Below, piece by piece: positions 25,311 through 34,648 of a stretch of 64,000 bases of DNA (positions are counted from its first letter, which is position 1; each line of letters begins with the position of its first letter). This DNA is from an uncultured Capnocytophaga sp. (GTDB lineage Bacteria > Bacteroidota > Bacteroidia > Flavobacteriales > Flavobacteriaceae), in contig NZ_CALGWU010000063.1 of assembly GCF_937936315.1 (NCBI RefSeq), positions 1 through 64,000 on the forward strand, in the 5' to 3' direction. The notes below the pieces were generated by a model. The model saw only the letters and a list, made by a program, of their open reading frames with translations. It did no database searches and was not told the origin of the DNA. Made by a program: the position numbers and the translations under genes.

Positions 25311-28300
25311 ATGAAAGAAATCTTCACTGCTCTACAGAACAAACTCAAAGTAGGCAATCGCCGCGGCGTGCATCTCAACGCTATTCCCGCTGCTTCGCGC
25401 TATAAATTTGATATTGCACGACTTTCGGCTATCTTCAAAAGCTTGCCCGAACGCTTTATCCTCGACCTCCTTACCCTGCGCAACCTCAACTTTTCGTTTT
25501 CTATTCACGATACCGAAAGTACTGATATAGAACGCCGTAGCGCCTCTTCCGAAAGCCGTAACAACAGCTTTGAACGCAATCCTGCCCTCGAAAAACTCGT
25601 AGATAGCATCGAAAACCTAATGTTCCAAAGCGAGGTTATCACTTCCGAAAAAGGGGTGAACACGCTCGGTTTTGGCTTCCCTATACTGTTGCGCCGCGAT
25701 ATGGGCGACGGACAGCTCACAGCAGCTCCTATCCTAATTTGGTCGGTGAAGATAAAGCCAGCTACCCAAATGAATACGTGGGTGATAAGCCGCAATGAGG
25801 ACGACCCTATCTACCTGAACGAGGTGCTCACCAACCACCTACAAAACGATTCGGGCGTAAGCCTCAAACCTATCCCCGATGAGATGCTGGAAGACGGCAA
25901 AATCGATAAACCCGAACTGCACTCTCTTTGCTCGGATATCCTCAACCAACTGAAAGTTACCCAAAACTTGGATTTCTTGCTGAACAACTATACCGAAATT
26001 CTCCCCCTAAAAACTAAAGCGGAGTACGAGGAACTTTTGCCTAACAAAGGTGATGCTTTTATAGAAAAATGCGGTATCCTCTCCCTATTTGAAGTCCAAA
26101 AACAGAACATCATCAACGATTACGAATCGCTGAAAAAGGAATTTGTACCTTTGCAGGCAACAGCCAACGAACAATTCCAATCGCTGAGCGCTATTGAAAC
26201 CGACCCCTCTCAACAATCGATTTTGGAATCGCTGAAAAGTCAGCAGAAAATTCTTATTCAAGGTCCTCCAGGGACAGGCAAGAGCCAAACGCTCACGGCA
26301 ATTCTCATCAATGCTTTGGAAAACAAACAGAAAACATTAGTAGTCTGTGAAAAGCAAACTGCCCTCGAAGTGCTCTACAACGCCCTCCAAAACAAAGGTT
26401 TGGGTAGGTATTGCACAATGATAAAAGATGCCATTGCCGACCGAAAGCTCATTGTTGATGCGGTGCGTAACCATATTGATAATGCCGAGTTTAAAAAAGA
26501 AACACCTGCCTTCCCCGAAAATCTCCTTGCTGAACAAGTGCAAGCAATGCGCAAAATCACAACAGATATCAATGCTATTCACCACAAACTCAACCAACCG
26601 CTCCTCAACCAACTGTCGTGGACAGATGTAATGGCGGAGCTAATGCGCTACGAAACAGATAGAGAAGAGCTCGACCTCTCGGCTTTCTCTTTTCAGTTTA
26701 CCAATGAAGAGTTTACCTCTCTCGCACCCCTTTGGCAACAAGGTGAGCCGCTCTATCAGCGCTATGTGCCTTACGCTCAAAATCATCTATTCAACCCTAA
26801 AAAACTCACCGCTACCAATCTGTTTAACACCCAGCAACAAGTAGCCGAAGCCTTTAAGCAATACGTACAACAGTGGGAGGTTATCCAGCAACAAATAGCT
26901 GTTTATAAAGCCTATTACTTGCACAAACGAAAAGAAGAATTTACACAACAGCTGGATACCTTAGCGCAATACCGCAATGAGTATGAGCTCATTACCGCTA
27001 CGCTCCCCCCTACTTCAGCTGTGTATCAACCAGAGGTCACCAAAGGATTTTTCTACAAGCTCTCAGCACTCTTTTCTACCGAGAAAAAGCAGGTGCTGAA
27101 AACCCAAAAACGTTTGCAAGAACTCTGCACTGCGATTAAAGCGCTCAGTTTACACCGCAATTTTTCATCGATTGCTATTTCGGATAACTTATTGCTCAAC
27201 AAAACTGTTATCGCCGAGTACACTCCTGCCATTGCCCAAGCACAAACCGATTTTGACAGCAAATCCAATGCTGATTTCGCAGCCTTAGACCTGCTGAATT
27301 ACTACGATCGCTCGTTTGCAAATGCCGATTTAGACAAGCTCACAAGCGAAGTAAAATCGCTTAAAAACCGCATAGAAGCTGATAGTTGGCTCGACTCCCT
27401 CAATTTTGGCAATACCTTTGCCGATTTTGAAGCCTTTATCACCCGTAGTTTGGCGACCTACAACAGCTATCAAGCCGACCCTGCACAACCTTTGGTAGCT
27501 CAGTACGAGTGGTTTGCATTCTTCCAATCGCTCAACGATTTCCAAGAGCGCATCGTTTTATCACTTACGAAAGTAACCCATTGGGAAGCCTCCTTCCTCC
27601 ACGCCTATTACAGCTTGCTCTTACAACAAAATGCCGATGATACGCTAAACTTCAACGAGCGCGATTACGCCGATTTTAAAAAGAAAGTACACTACTTTGC
27701 CTCTTCCCAAAAAGATTTTATCGAGGGATACTGGAATGCCCAGCAACGCAAAGCAGTAAAAACTTTTGAAGAAGCAAACAAGGAACTCACTGTGGCGAAC
27801 CTCTACAACAAGCGCAAAAGTGAAAAACACAACCGCCTTACCTTGAGACAAATAGCAATGAAGGACACCGACCTCTTTACGAGTTTCTTTCCTATTATCC
27901 TCACCACCCCCGATGCTTGTTGCAATCTGTTTGAGGGCAAGAATTTCTATTTCGACAATGTAGTGTTTGACGAGGCAAGTCAGCTGAAACTTGAAGACAA
28001 CCTGCCGGCTATGCTCAAAGGTAAAACGATTATCATCGCAGGTGATGAACACCAAATGCCGCCGTCTAACTACTTTAGCAAAGTATTCGACGGTACTGCC
28101 GAAGATGACGACGATAACGAGGAAGAAGATGAAGTGCTCACCTACAAAAATGCGATGCTGAACATAGAGTCGCTTTTGGATTACGCTTTGGAATACCAAT
28201 TCAGTAAGAACCATTTAGATTTTCACTATCGTTCTAAACACCCTTATCTGATTGATTTTTCTAACCACGCTTTCTACAACGCCCGATTGCGTCCGCTACC

Positions 28301-29195
28301 CAGCACCGAAAGCCGTACCCCTATCCATTTCACTCAGGTAAATGGCACTTTTGATGAACATATCAACCGTGAGGAAGCTGCCGAAGTATTGCGTATCCTC
28401 TCACAAATAGAACCTCGTTCTGACGGTAGTTACCCATCGGTGGGGATTGCGACCTTCAACATCACCCAGCGCAACTACATACGCAAACAGATACTCCAAA
28501 AGCAAAACGACCCTACGCAAACGGCTTTCCGCGAGAAAATCAACGCCTTAGAGCAAGCAGGACTCTTTATTAAGAACTTGGAGAACATACAAGGTGACGA
28601 GCGCGATATCATCATCTTATCGGTAACTTATGGCAAGAAGAAAGGCGGCAAGTTCGTACAGAGTTTTGGTCCGCTAAACTTCTCCAAAGGCTACAAACTG
28701 CTGAATGTGATTATCACCCGCGCCAAGGAACAGATATACGTGTGCAACTCTATCCCCGAAGAATTGTTAGCCACCTATAAAGAGGCTTTAGCGCAAGAAG
28801 GTGCTAACAACCGCCGCGCTGTGCTCTACGCCTACCTCGCCTACGCCCGTGCTGTAAGCGACGGCAATGATGCCCTCCGCCGTGAAATCCTATCGGAACT
28901 CGACCTCTATGGACACAAACACACCGATATCGACCAGCAAAGTAAAAGTGCTTTTAAAGAACAAACCTACCGTCAGCTCAAAGAAAAATACCCTGACCAG
29001 CGCATCACAATGGACTACGAGTTTGGCGGTTATACTATCGATATTTTGTTAGAGCCCAAGGAAGGCAAGCCCGTAGCTGTAGAATGCCTTAGCAAACCCC
29101 TTTACAACAACGATTTAGCCTATTTAGAAGACCTACACAAGGAAAAAATATTGCTCAACGCCGGCTTTGACTACAAAAGAAAATGGGCGAAATGA
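25311..29195 (+). CDS. large superfamily 1 (DNA2/NAM7-like) helicase with nuclease-like C-terminus
   Basis: The 1294-residue protein has a unique N-terminal region to about residue 310. Walker A is GPPGTGKSQT (from G318), and a long insertion (about 400-860) may be coiled coil. Walker B is VVFDEAS (D887), followed by AGDEHQMPPS, HYRSKH, NIQGDERDIIILSV and NVIITRAKEQIYV, the SF1B motif order. The last 70 residues (MDYEFGGYTIDILL...VAVECLSKP) resemble a VSR/restriction-endonuclease-like fold, though the E-C-L end departs from a strict ExK. Proteins of this kind act in RNA/DNA metabolism or phage defence. A defence role is plausible because unknown accessory genes follow, but it is not shown. 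Confidence 0.75.
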   Translation: MKEIFTALQNKLKVGNRRGVHLNAIPAASRYKFDIARLSAIFKSLPERFILDLLTLRNLNFSFSIHDTESTDIERRSASSESRNNSFERNPALEKLVDSIENLMFQSEVITSEKGVNTLGFGFPILLRRDMGDGQLTAAPILIWSVKIKPATQMNTWVISRNEDDPIYLNEVLTNHLQNDSGVSLKPIPDEMLEDGKIDKPELHSLCSDILNQLKVTQNLDFLLNNYTEILPLKTKAEYEELLPNKGDAFIEKCGILSLFEVQKQNIINDYESLKKEFVPLQATANEQFQSLSAIETDPSQQSILESLKSQQKILIQGPPGTGKSQTLTAILINALENKQKTLVVCEKQTALEVLYNALQNKGLGRYCTMIKDAIADRKLIVDAVRNHIDNAEFKKETPAFPENLLAEQVQAMRKITTDINAIHHKLNQPLLNQLSWTDVMAELMRYETDREELDLSAFSFQFTNEEFTSLAPLWQQGEPLYQRYVPYAQNHLFNPKKLTATNLFNTQQQVAEAFKQYVQQWEVIQQQIAVYKAYYLHKRKEEFTQQLDTLAQYRNEYELITATLPPTSAVYQPEVTKGFFYKLSALFSTEKKQVLKTQKRLQELCTAIKALSLHRNFSSIAISDNLLLNKTVIAEYTPAIAQAQTDFDSKSNADFAALDLLNYYDRSFANADLDKLTSEVKSLKNRIEADSWLDSLNFGNTFADFEAFITRSLATYNSYQADPAQPLVAQYEWFAFFQSLNDFQERIVLSLTKVTHWEASFLHAYYSLLLQQNADDTLNFNERDYADFKKKVHYFASSQKDFIEGYWNAQQRKAVKTFEEANKELTVANLYNKRKSEKHNRLTLRQIAMKDTDLFTSFFPIILTTPDACCNLFEGKNFYFDNVVFDEASQLKLEDNLPAMLKGKTIIIAGDEHQMPPSNYFSKVFDGTAEDDDDNEEEDEVLTYKNAMLNIESLLDYALEYQFSKNHLDFHYRSKHPYLIDFSNHAFYNARLRPLPSTESRTPIHFTQVNGTFDEHINREEAAEVLRILSQIEPRSDGSYPSVGIATFNITQRNYIRKQILQKQNDPTQTAFREKINALEQAGLFIKNLENIQGDERDIIILSVTYGKKKGGKFVQSFGPLNFSKGYKLLNVIITRAKEQIYVCNSIPEELLATYKEALAQEGANNRRAVLYAYLAYARAVSDGNDALRREILSELDLYGHKHTDIDQQSKSAFKEQTYRQLKEKYPDQRITMDYEFGGYTIDILLEPKEGKPVAVECLSKPLYNNDLAYLEDLHKEKILLNAGFDYKRKWAK

Positions 29196-29203
29196 TAATG
29201 ACG

Positions 29204-29300
29204 AATGACGAGAGACGAGAGACGAATGACGAGGGACGAGAGGTATTTCATTATGTAAATTCGTGTTTCACATACCTAGCTGTGAACCCTCGCTGGCTTT
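29204..29300. repeat. GACGAATGACGAG tandem run plus a dispersed intergenic repeat
   Basis: 29204-29242 is a run of GACGAATGACGAGAGACGAG-like words. 29270-29300 is a copy of a dispersed element (ACATACC-TAGCTGTGA-ACCCTCGCTGGCTTT), also present at 45160 (inverted) and, shortened, at 62571. The rest of the gap up to 29405 has only a weak -7 match (TAGGTTTG at 29371). Confidence 0.5.
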
Positions 29301-29405
29301 GTGGGAGATTAAAAATATTTTGCTGATTGTTAAACAATTACTTACGTCGGACTCACGTTATCTTAGAGTTTAGGTTTGTAAAAAAAATTAAAAAATAACA
29401 ATGAA

Positions 29406-29954
29406 ATGAGAAATATAAACAAGATTACAAATATATTCAATTTGTATTACTCAAAAAAAATTACAAGAGAAGAAAGATTAACAATGTTAAAAAACAGTAT
29501 AAATATTGAAGATTTTAACGAAGCTATTTTATTATTGGAAGATGGTAAAAGTTTGGAAGATGTTCGGAATGTTATCCTAACGGGGTGGTTGTTAAATTGT
29601 TTTAACCCCTCTAACGAAGAACCTTTAAGGAGATTACTCTTATTGAATTTTCATAATTCCCACGAAGATATTGTTGATTTATTTCAAACAATGTGGAATA
29701 ATAGTACCGAAAATATACCTTTTCTATTAAAAGCGATAGATAATATCCCTGAGTATTTAGAGCCAGAAGATTTTAAATATCCTTATATACGAAAAATCAT
29801 TTATGCTATAGGAGCTCAACTACAGCCTGAGAGTCTTTTAGCTTTAGAAAAATTGGCATCTGAGACTAATGATATAAAAATAAAGGAATTGGCTTTGCAC
29901 CAGTTAGAAAAGAGAAAAGAATTGGGACGGTGGGAATATGAAAAGAATAGATGA
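29406..29954 (+). CDS. hypothetical helical protein, possible immunity type
   Basis: The 182-residue protein has no signal peptide. It looks all-helical, with HEAT-like helix pairs in its second half (PYIRKIIYAIGAQLQPESLLALEKLASETNDIKIKELALHQL, spanning two pairs). It is AT-rich compared with the helicase upstream. It is not recognised. Small helical-repeat proteins are common as immunity proteins, and an orphan toxin tail lies 0.5 kb downstream, so an immunity role is possible. Confidence 0.45.
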   Translation: MRNINKITNIFNLYYSKKITREERLTMLKNSINIEDFNEAILLLEDGKSLEDVRNVILTGWLLNCFNPSNEEPLRRLLLLNFHNSHEDIVDLFQTMWNNSTENIPFLLKAIDNIPEYLEPEDFKYPYIRKIIYAIGAQLQPESLLALEKLASETNDIKIKELALHQLEKRKELGRWEYEKNR

Positions 29955-30067
29955 TTAGGGTTTAAACTATTACATTTCTTGTCAAAGAGTTATTCAAGAT
30001 TTTTCAAATATGTTTCCAAATGTAAAAATTTATTTGGTCGATGGTTTAAAATAGAAGTACAAAGAAT

Positions 30068-30475
30068 ATGATTAAAATAGAAAGAAATACCAAACCTTTT
30101 TGTTTAATTAAAGAAAAAACGATGGATTGGGGAGAAAAATATGATGAATATTCTCCAATGTTTAATATCATATTAACATCTAATGATTATTCTCTTGAGG
30201 AATCTATTGTGTTCTTTGGGGAAAACAATTTTAAAAAGCAATTGTTTTCATTGTATAATGTTATAAATAACAAAGAGGAACAAGAGCGAATTATAAATTA
30301 TAATAATGAAAGAATTGAGAATCGTCCATACATATTAGATTTAATAAAATTCTATATTGAAAAGAATAAAGACATTCTATCTCCTTGGGAAAAATATGAT
30401 TTAGGACTTGAAGAACTTGACTTTATTAAAATAATTATTTATGAAATGGAGAAAGAGCTATATTATGTGAATTAA
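30068..30475 (+). CDS. hypothetical protein next to an orphan toxin tail, possible immunity protein
   Basis: The 135-residue protein is acidic and aromatic-rich (TMDWGEKYDEYSPMFNI, SPWEKYDLGLEELDF), soluble, and of unknown family. It is AT-rich like its neighbours. Immediately after its stop is a frame that looks like the end of a polymorphic toxin, the same immunity-then-fragment order as at 1-5.7 kb. The immunity role is inferred from that. Confidence 0.45.
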   Translation: MIKIERNTKPFCLIKEKTMDWGEKYDEYSPMFNIILTSNDYSLEESIVFFGENNFKKQLFSLYNVINNKEEQERIINYNNERIENRPYILDLIKFYIEKNKDILSPWEKYDLGLEELDFIKIIIYEMEKELYYVN

Positions 30476-30478
30476 TAA

Positions 30479-30631
30479 AGAAAAGAGTTCGTTTCTAAGT
30501 TAGTTGAAGAACTTAATTTAGGTAAGTTTATTAAGAGGATAGGTGATTATGAAGTTTATGAAAATGGAGAAGTGTTTTATCGCACTATGTCTAAAGAACA
30601 TTATGATGAACTTTTAAGAAGGAATAAATAA
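30479..30631 (+). pseudogene. orphan polymorphic-toxin C-terminal tail
   Basis: A 50-codon open frame with no start codon reads [11 protein letters not shown]...[21 protein letters not shown]...LLRRNK. The pattern of two beta strands ending in FxRTMS followed by a short helix is a recurring ending of Bacteroidetes polymorphic toxins. It starts just after the preceding small gene and is unlikely to be translated alone. Confidence 0.5.
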
Positions 30632-30790
30632 TTAGAGGTAGAATATTGTTTTTCTTGTTAAAGGGTTATTATTTGTTTTTGTTTAAGCAGCTTTAATATA
30701 TAGAAACATTGAAAGTTAGTTAGATTTGGGGTAATGTATCAAATACCTTGTTGAATTCTAAGCAGTACAACAACCTAATTGACAAACCGC

Positions 30791-31210
30791 ATGACCTACA
30801 CTCAAAAAGAGAAAATGGAAAAGAAAATAAATAAAATAATAAATATTTTATACTATTTTTTAGTGTTTATAGTGATTGTTACTACCATAATAATCATTGT
30901 AAATGGAAAATCGCTTGACTTTTTTTGGTACTTATCAAAAGAATGTCATACAAACAACAATTCTTTAGCTTGTGGATATTTGTTTTATTATACCTTTGGA
31001 TATTTAAGCATAGCACTTTCTTTTGTAACCAATAAAGAAGGGGTTCCTCCAATTATTGATCATATTCTTTTTAGTATAGGAGCTCTCGTAGCGGGTTGTT
31101 TGTGGTGGGGTATATGTTTTCTGCTTAAAAAAGGACTACAAAAAGGTTCAATTTTAATACTAACTCTCATTGAAAAGTGGCGAAATACGCATTCCAACAG
31201 AAGAAAATAA
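30791..31210 (+). CDS. hypothetical membrane protein, three predicted helices
   Basis: About 139 residues with hydrophobic segments near 15-40, 65-85 and 95-120. A cysteine-containing loop (KECHTNNNSLACGY) lies between the first two. The ATG at 30791 is chosen over a TTG four codons upstream. Family unknown. It overlaps nothing, and the next gene starts 19 bases after its stop. Candidate membrane immunity protein by context only. Confidence 0.45.
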   Translation: MTYTQKEKMEKKINKIINILYYFLVFIVIVTTIIIIVNGKSLDFFWYLSKECHTNNNSLACGYLFYYTFGYLSIALSFVTNKEGVPPIIDHILFSIGALVAGCLWWGICFLLKKGLQKGSILILTLIEKWRNTHSNRRK

Positions 31211-31229
31211 TAAATCAATTGCAAAAAAT

Positions 31230-31862
31230 ATGAATTTCTCTTTTGAAAACCCTTATTCTTTTAAAGAACGTTTAAAATCCTTTACCCCACTCAAATCATT
31301 GCCTGCTGAAAGAGAACTCTATTTCAGCAAACGCAAAAGGTTCATCCGTAGGTTACTCATCGTTACTGTGGTCATCTTCTCGTTGATACCTTTACTCTTT
31401 ATGATATTGGGTTTAGATTTTAAGGTTGTGAGGAATATGGATAGCCAATATTACTATACCCTATTTATCTTTTGGTTTTATGCCTGTGCAGTGTTCTCAC
31501 CTCTTTTGATAGGATCTTACTATCTCATACGCAGCGCTACCCAAACTACCACTAAAGCACAGCGAATGCTTTTAGAGCAAATGAGTGAGAAAGATTGGTA
31601 TTTTTTTAATGAGATAAGGAACCGCTCTCTAACCTATGCTCCTCCTTTCATATTATGCCAAGAAAAGTTATACCTCTTTAAATTCAACACAATTGTTGAA
31701 ATTTCTTTAGAAACCATTGAAAAAATGGAAATTCTCTTAAAACATCGAGGAAAAAATATAACTATAGGGATATGGCACCCTGAGAAAACAACTTTGTTTA
31801 TCAACAGAAGTTTATACCCATATCTCGAAACATTAGTAGCAAAATATAAAGTAAAACTCTAG
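31230..31862 (+). CDS. hypothetical membrane protein with YcxB-like C-terminal domain
   Basis: About 210 residues. Two strong membrane helices (LLIVTVVIFSLIPLLFMIL and FIFWFYACAVFSPLLIGSYYLI) are followed by a soluble domain of alternating strands (ILCQEKLYLFKFNTIVEISLETIEKMEIL) resembling YcxB-like proteins. The start at 31230 is preferred over an upstream TTG that overlaps the previous gene. Function unknown. Confidence 0.5.
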   Translation: MNFSFENPYSFKERLKSFTPLKSLPAERELYFSKRKRFIRRLLIVTVVIFSLIPLLFMILGLDFKVVRNMDSQYYYTLFIFWFYACAVFSPLLIGSYYLIRSATQTTTKAQRMLLEQMSEKDWYFFNEIRNRSLTYAPPFILCQEKLYLFKFNTIVEISLETIEKMEILLKHRGKNITIGIWHPEKTTLFINRSLYPYLETLVAKYKVKL

Positions 31863-32018
31863 TTAAAGCATAAATTACAGTTGGATTTGGTTTGCAAACA
31901 TCGCAATTCAATTATAATCAATTATACAAAATTTTACAACAAACACCAAATGCTCTGGCTCACTTTTTGATAGACTCTTTTATCTTTTAACTCTTAACTT
32001 ATTAACTAATATCTAAAA

Positions 32019-34301
32019 ATGAAAGTACTCCCCTTATTAGCGCTCTTGCCCCTCTCTTTGGCTGCGCAAACTCCCGTTCCTTCAGGAAATTATAAAGCCA
32101 ATTCACTTGGTAACGCTTTAGAATTGAGATTCCTCCCCAACGGTACTTACGAACTGATTGCTACCTTGGGTGAGTACGTTCTCAAAGATAAAAAAATACT
32201 TTTCCAACCTCAAACCTCTTCTTTTGTTGTTGAGAAAAAACAAAGCGACAGTCAGCAATTGCAAATCACCCTCAAAACACCGCCTCGCACCGGTGTCGAT
32301 CCGCGTTATCTCTACATAGGGTATGAAAACGCCAAAGGAGAAGTGGAGTACGTGTGCGTTTATAACAAAATCGATTCTTTAGAGAATATTGAAGAAAAAA
32401 AGGATAGCAATGGCGAAACTTACTATGTGCTCGAAAGTTTTGAAGTGCCCCGCACTGCCAATCTCTACTTAGTTGATGCTCACCAAGCTGCCTACAGCAA
32501 AAACAAGGAAGTAAATATCCAAAAATTCCCTATTGGCAAAGACACAAATGCTGCAGAAATAACCGTTTTAGTAGGAAATGGCACCTTTAATCTCAATGGT
32601 ACCTACAATCCTGATAAACAAACCATTTCGGTTTCAGAAGGCAATAGCAGCAATGCAATCCTCTTTAGCAAAGCTAACGACAAGCCTAACCCTAACCAAG
32701 TGCCTTTCACTTCTAAAGAAAGTGTAAGCCATTGGACTCACTTTATCGACTTTGAAAAAGAACGCGATATCCCTCGATACGACCCCGATAAAAACACCAA
32801 AGAAAAAGCTAAAGCTGTGGTTTCGGTGCCTAAAAACCTCAATGCTGCCCTCGCTTCAGCCGATAAGCAAAGTCGTTTGGTGGTAGTGTTCCAGCAACCT
32901 GATAACCCAAAAGCTAAAGAAGAATTTAACAACTTCTTTGCTAAATATAAAGAAGAAGGCATAGGTTATAACTACGAAGAGGATAATGAATCTCCTATCT
33001 ATCCTTACGAGTTCTATTTGGCTACTGCCAAAGACCTCAAAACCCTCAAAGCTAAAGGGGTTCCTGCGGGTAACCAATTGGCTTTGTTAGATGTTGCAGG
33101 CAATCTCATCTATTCACAACCTGCTACTATCGAAGAAATTGTAAACGATGAACTGTTTGGCTCTAACGCAAATGTTGTCCAATTTGGCACTATGGCAATG
33201 GCGTGTGCGCTCGACAAAGCCTTGAGCAACAACAAACTATCAGTAAAAGAAATACAAGCTATTTTCACTACTTTCCTCAAAAAGGACAGTCAGCGTGTGT
33301 ATTTATTGGCAAAGAATCGTCCAGAGCAAAAAACAGGCGACAGCAATGAGGAAGAAGCTTTTGACTATATTGCACAAGAAGCTGAAGATTATTTCTCTAA
33401 CCTTAAAAACCCTAATGGTATCTACCAAATGCGACTCACCCCAGATCAAGCAATCGCCCAATGGGAACGCGTGGTAAACGCTCATAAAAAAGATACCAAA
33501 TTCGACCCTGAGTACGCTTTCTTGCTCTCGCTCAACAATGCCGAAGCTAACTATTACTACCGCATTTTCAACGCCGAAAAACCCACAACTACCGCCGATA
33601 TAGATGCTATCGCTTATTTGGTGAAATTCGCCGATGAAATCAAAGCCTACAACAAAAAAATTGATGGTAATGAGGATTATTATATGGGCTATAACGAACG
33701 TTTAGAAAAAGGAATCATAGAAGTAAATTACGGAGAGCTCTCTAACCAGCTCGAGCATATCACTTTCAACGACAAAAAACTCTTTGACCCCGTAAAAACT
33801 GTTTATAAAGAAGGTTTGAAAAAGAAACTCTTCTCTGATGACAACTACATCGATTTTCTCTATGATAACAATGTAGATGAAGCCGCAGTGTACTTCGGTG
33901 AGTACTACAAAAATCTATTGCAAAAAGACGGCAATCTCATCGTTGCATTAGACAAGGCTTTCTCCGAAGGTAATGATGAGAACAGTTGGAAATACTACAA
34001 AATGCGTTTTGCGAACCGCGCCAATAACATTGCTTGGAAAGTGTTTGAAGAGCACAAGCAAAACCCCGATAAATTGAATGAGGCTTTCCAATGGTCGAGT
34101 TCGGCAGTACAATTAGAACCCGAAAATTCTTATTATTTAGACACTTTTGCCCACCTTTTGTACGCACGTGGTGAAAAGCAAAAAGCCTTAGAAATAGAAG
34201 AAAAAGCCGTTAAAAACCTCCCTAAAGCCGAAGATGGTGGCGATGATGAAAAATCAGAAATTCAAACCAATTTTGAAAAAATGAAGAAAGGAGAGATTTA
34301 G
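32019..34301 (+). CDS. secreted TPR-containing hypothetical protein
   Basis: The 760-residue protein has a signal peptide ending at LAAQ. The N-terminal 100 residues look like a small beta domain (GNYKANSLGNALELRFLPNGTYELIA). The region near 280-370 has a thioredoxin-like feel (LVVVFQQPDNPKAKEEFNNFFAKY, QLALLDVAGNLIYSQP) but no CxxC. The last 100 residues include a TPR pair (AFQWSSSAVQLEPENSYYLDT, LLYARGEKQKALEIEEKA). Likely periplasmic. No specific function is recognised. It appears to be a single-gene unit with its own strong terminator. Confidence 0.6.
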   Translation: MKVLPLLALLPLSLAAQTPVPSGNYKANSLGNALELRFLPNGTYELIATLGEYVLKDKKILFQPQTSSFVVEKKQSDSQQLQITLKTPPRTGVDPRYLYIGYENAKGEVEYVCVYNKIDSLENIEEKKDSNGETYYVLESFEVPRTANLYLVDAHQAAYSKNKEVNIQKFPIGKDTNAAEITVLVGNGTFNLNGTYNPDKQTISVSEGNSSNAILFSKANDKPNPNQVPFTSKESVSHWTHFIDFEKERDIPRYDPDKNTKEKAKAVVSVPKNLNAALASADKQSRLVVVFQQPDNPKAKEEFNNFFAKYKEEGIGYNYEEDNESPIYPYEFYLATAKDLKTLKAKGVPAGNQLALLDVAGNLIYSQPATIEEIVNDELFGSNANVVQFGTMAMACALDKALSNNKLSVKEIQAIFTTFLKKDSQRVYLLAKNRPEQKTGDSNEEEAFDYIAQEAEDYFSNLKNPNGIYQMRLTPDQAIAQWERVVNAHKKDTKFDPEYAFLLSLNNAEANYYYRIFNAEKPTTTADIDAIAYLVKFADEIKAYNKKIDGNEDYYMGYNERLEKGIIEVNYGELSNQLEHITFNDKKLFDPVKTVYKEGLKKKLFSDDNYIDFLYDNNVDEAAVYFGEYYKNLLQKDGNLIVALDKAFSEGNDENSWKYYKMRFANRANNIAWKVFEEHKQNPDKLNEAFQWSSSAVQLEPENSYYLDTFAHLLYARGEKQKALEIEEKAVKNLPKAEDGGDDEKSEIQTNFEKMKKGEI

Positions 34302-34325
34302 GTTTTAGGTTTCAGGTTTCAGAAC

Positions 34326-34375
34326 ACTTTGTCAAAGTCCTTAATTGCCCGTGCGGCTCGCACCTTTGGCAAAGT
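34326..34375 (-). repeat. AGC-loop hairpin repeat (GTGCG/CGCAC type)
   Basis: In the opposite orientation to the 8.4 kb copies, CTTTGTCAAAG and CTTTGGCAAAG flank a central GTGCG-AGC-CGCAC hairpin (34351-34363) and the GGGCAATTAA spacer. Confidence 0.7.
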
Positions 34376-34385
34376 CTATAAAATA

Positions 34386-34427
34386 AAAGTATCTAAAAAG
34401 TGCATCAATTCACTTTTTAGATACTTT
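34386..34427 (+). terminator. terminator after the secreted TPR protein
   Basis: A 17-base-pair perfect stem (AAAGTATCTAAAAAGTG) with an 8-base loop is followed by CTTTTTT. Confidence 0.85.
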
Positions 34428-34440
34428 CTTTTTTGGCACT

Positions 34441-34560
34441 ACATTAGGGGTTAGGTATTAGGGGTCAGGGGTCAGGGGTTATAGGATACTTTTGACAGCC
34501 TTGTCCGAGTTGTCTGAGTTATCTGACTTGTCTGACCTTGTCTGACCTTGTCCAACTTAT
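34441..34560. repeat. tandem degenerate word repeats upstream of the AraC-type gene
   Basis: 34444-34490 is a run of GGGGTCAGGGGTTAGG-like words. 34505-34555 is a run of TTGTCTGAC/TTATCTGAC words. No gene is seen in the 34428-34648 gap. The promoter is annotated separately. Confidence 0.6.
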
Positions 34561-34616
34561 ATTGTAATAACAAACAATAAAGCAATATAGGAAAAGTCCC
34601 CTTGAGAAAGCTGCTG

Positions 34617-34624
34617 TATCTTTG
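34617..34624 (+). promoter_or_regulatory. -7 box (TATCTTTG) deciding the AraC-type gene start
   Basis: The box matches TAnnTTTG. An in-frame TTG start at 34622 would overlap it, so translation must begin at the ATG at 34649. Confidence 0.55.
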
Positions 34625-34648
34625 CACCAGAAATTCAAATTACACCCT

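Noticed and set aside
34622..34648. TTG start for the AraC-type regulator
   Set aside because: It overlaps the predicted -7 box TATCTTTG, so it would lie at or before the transcript start.
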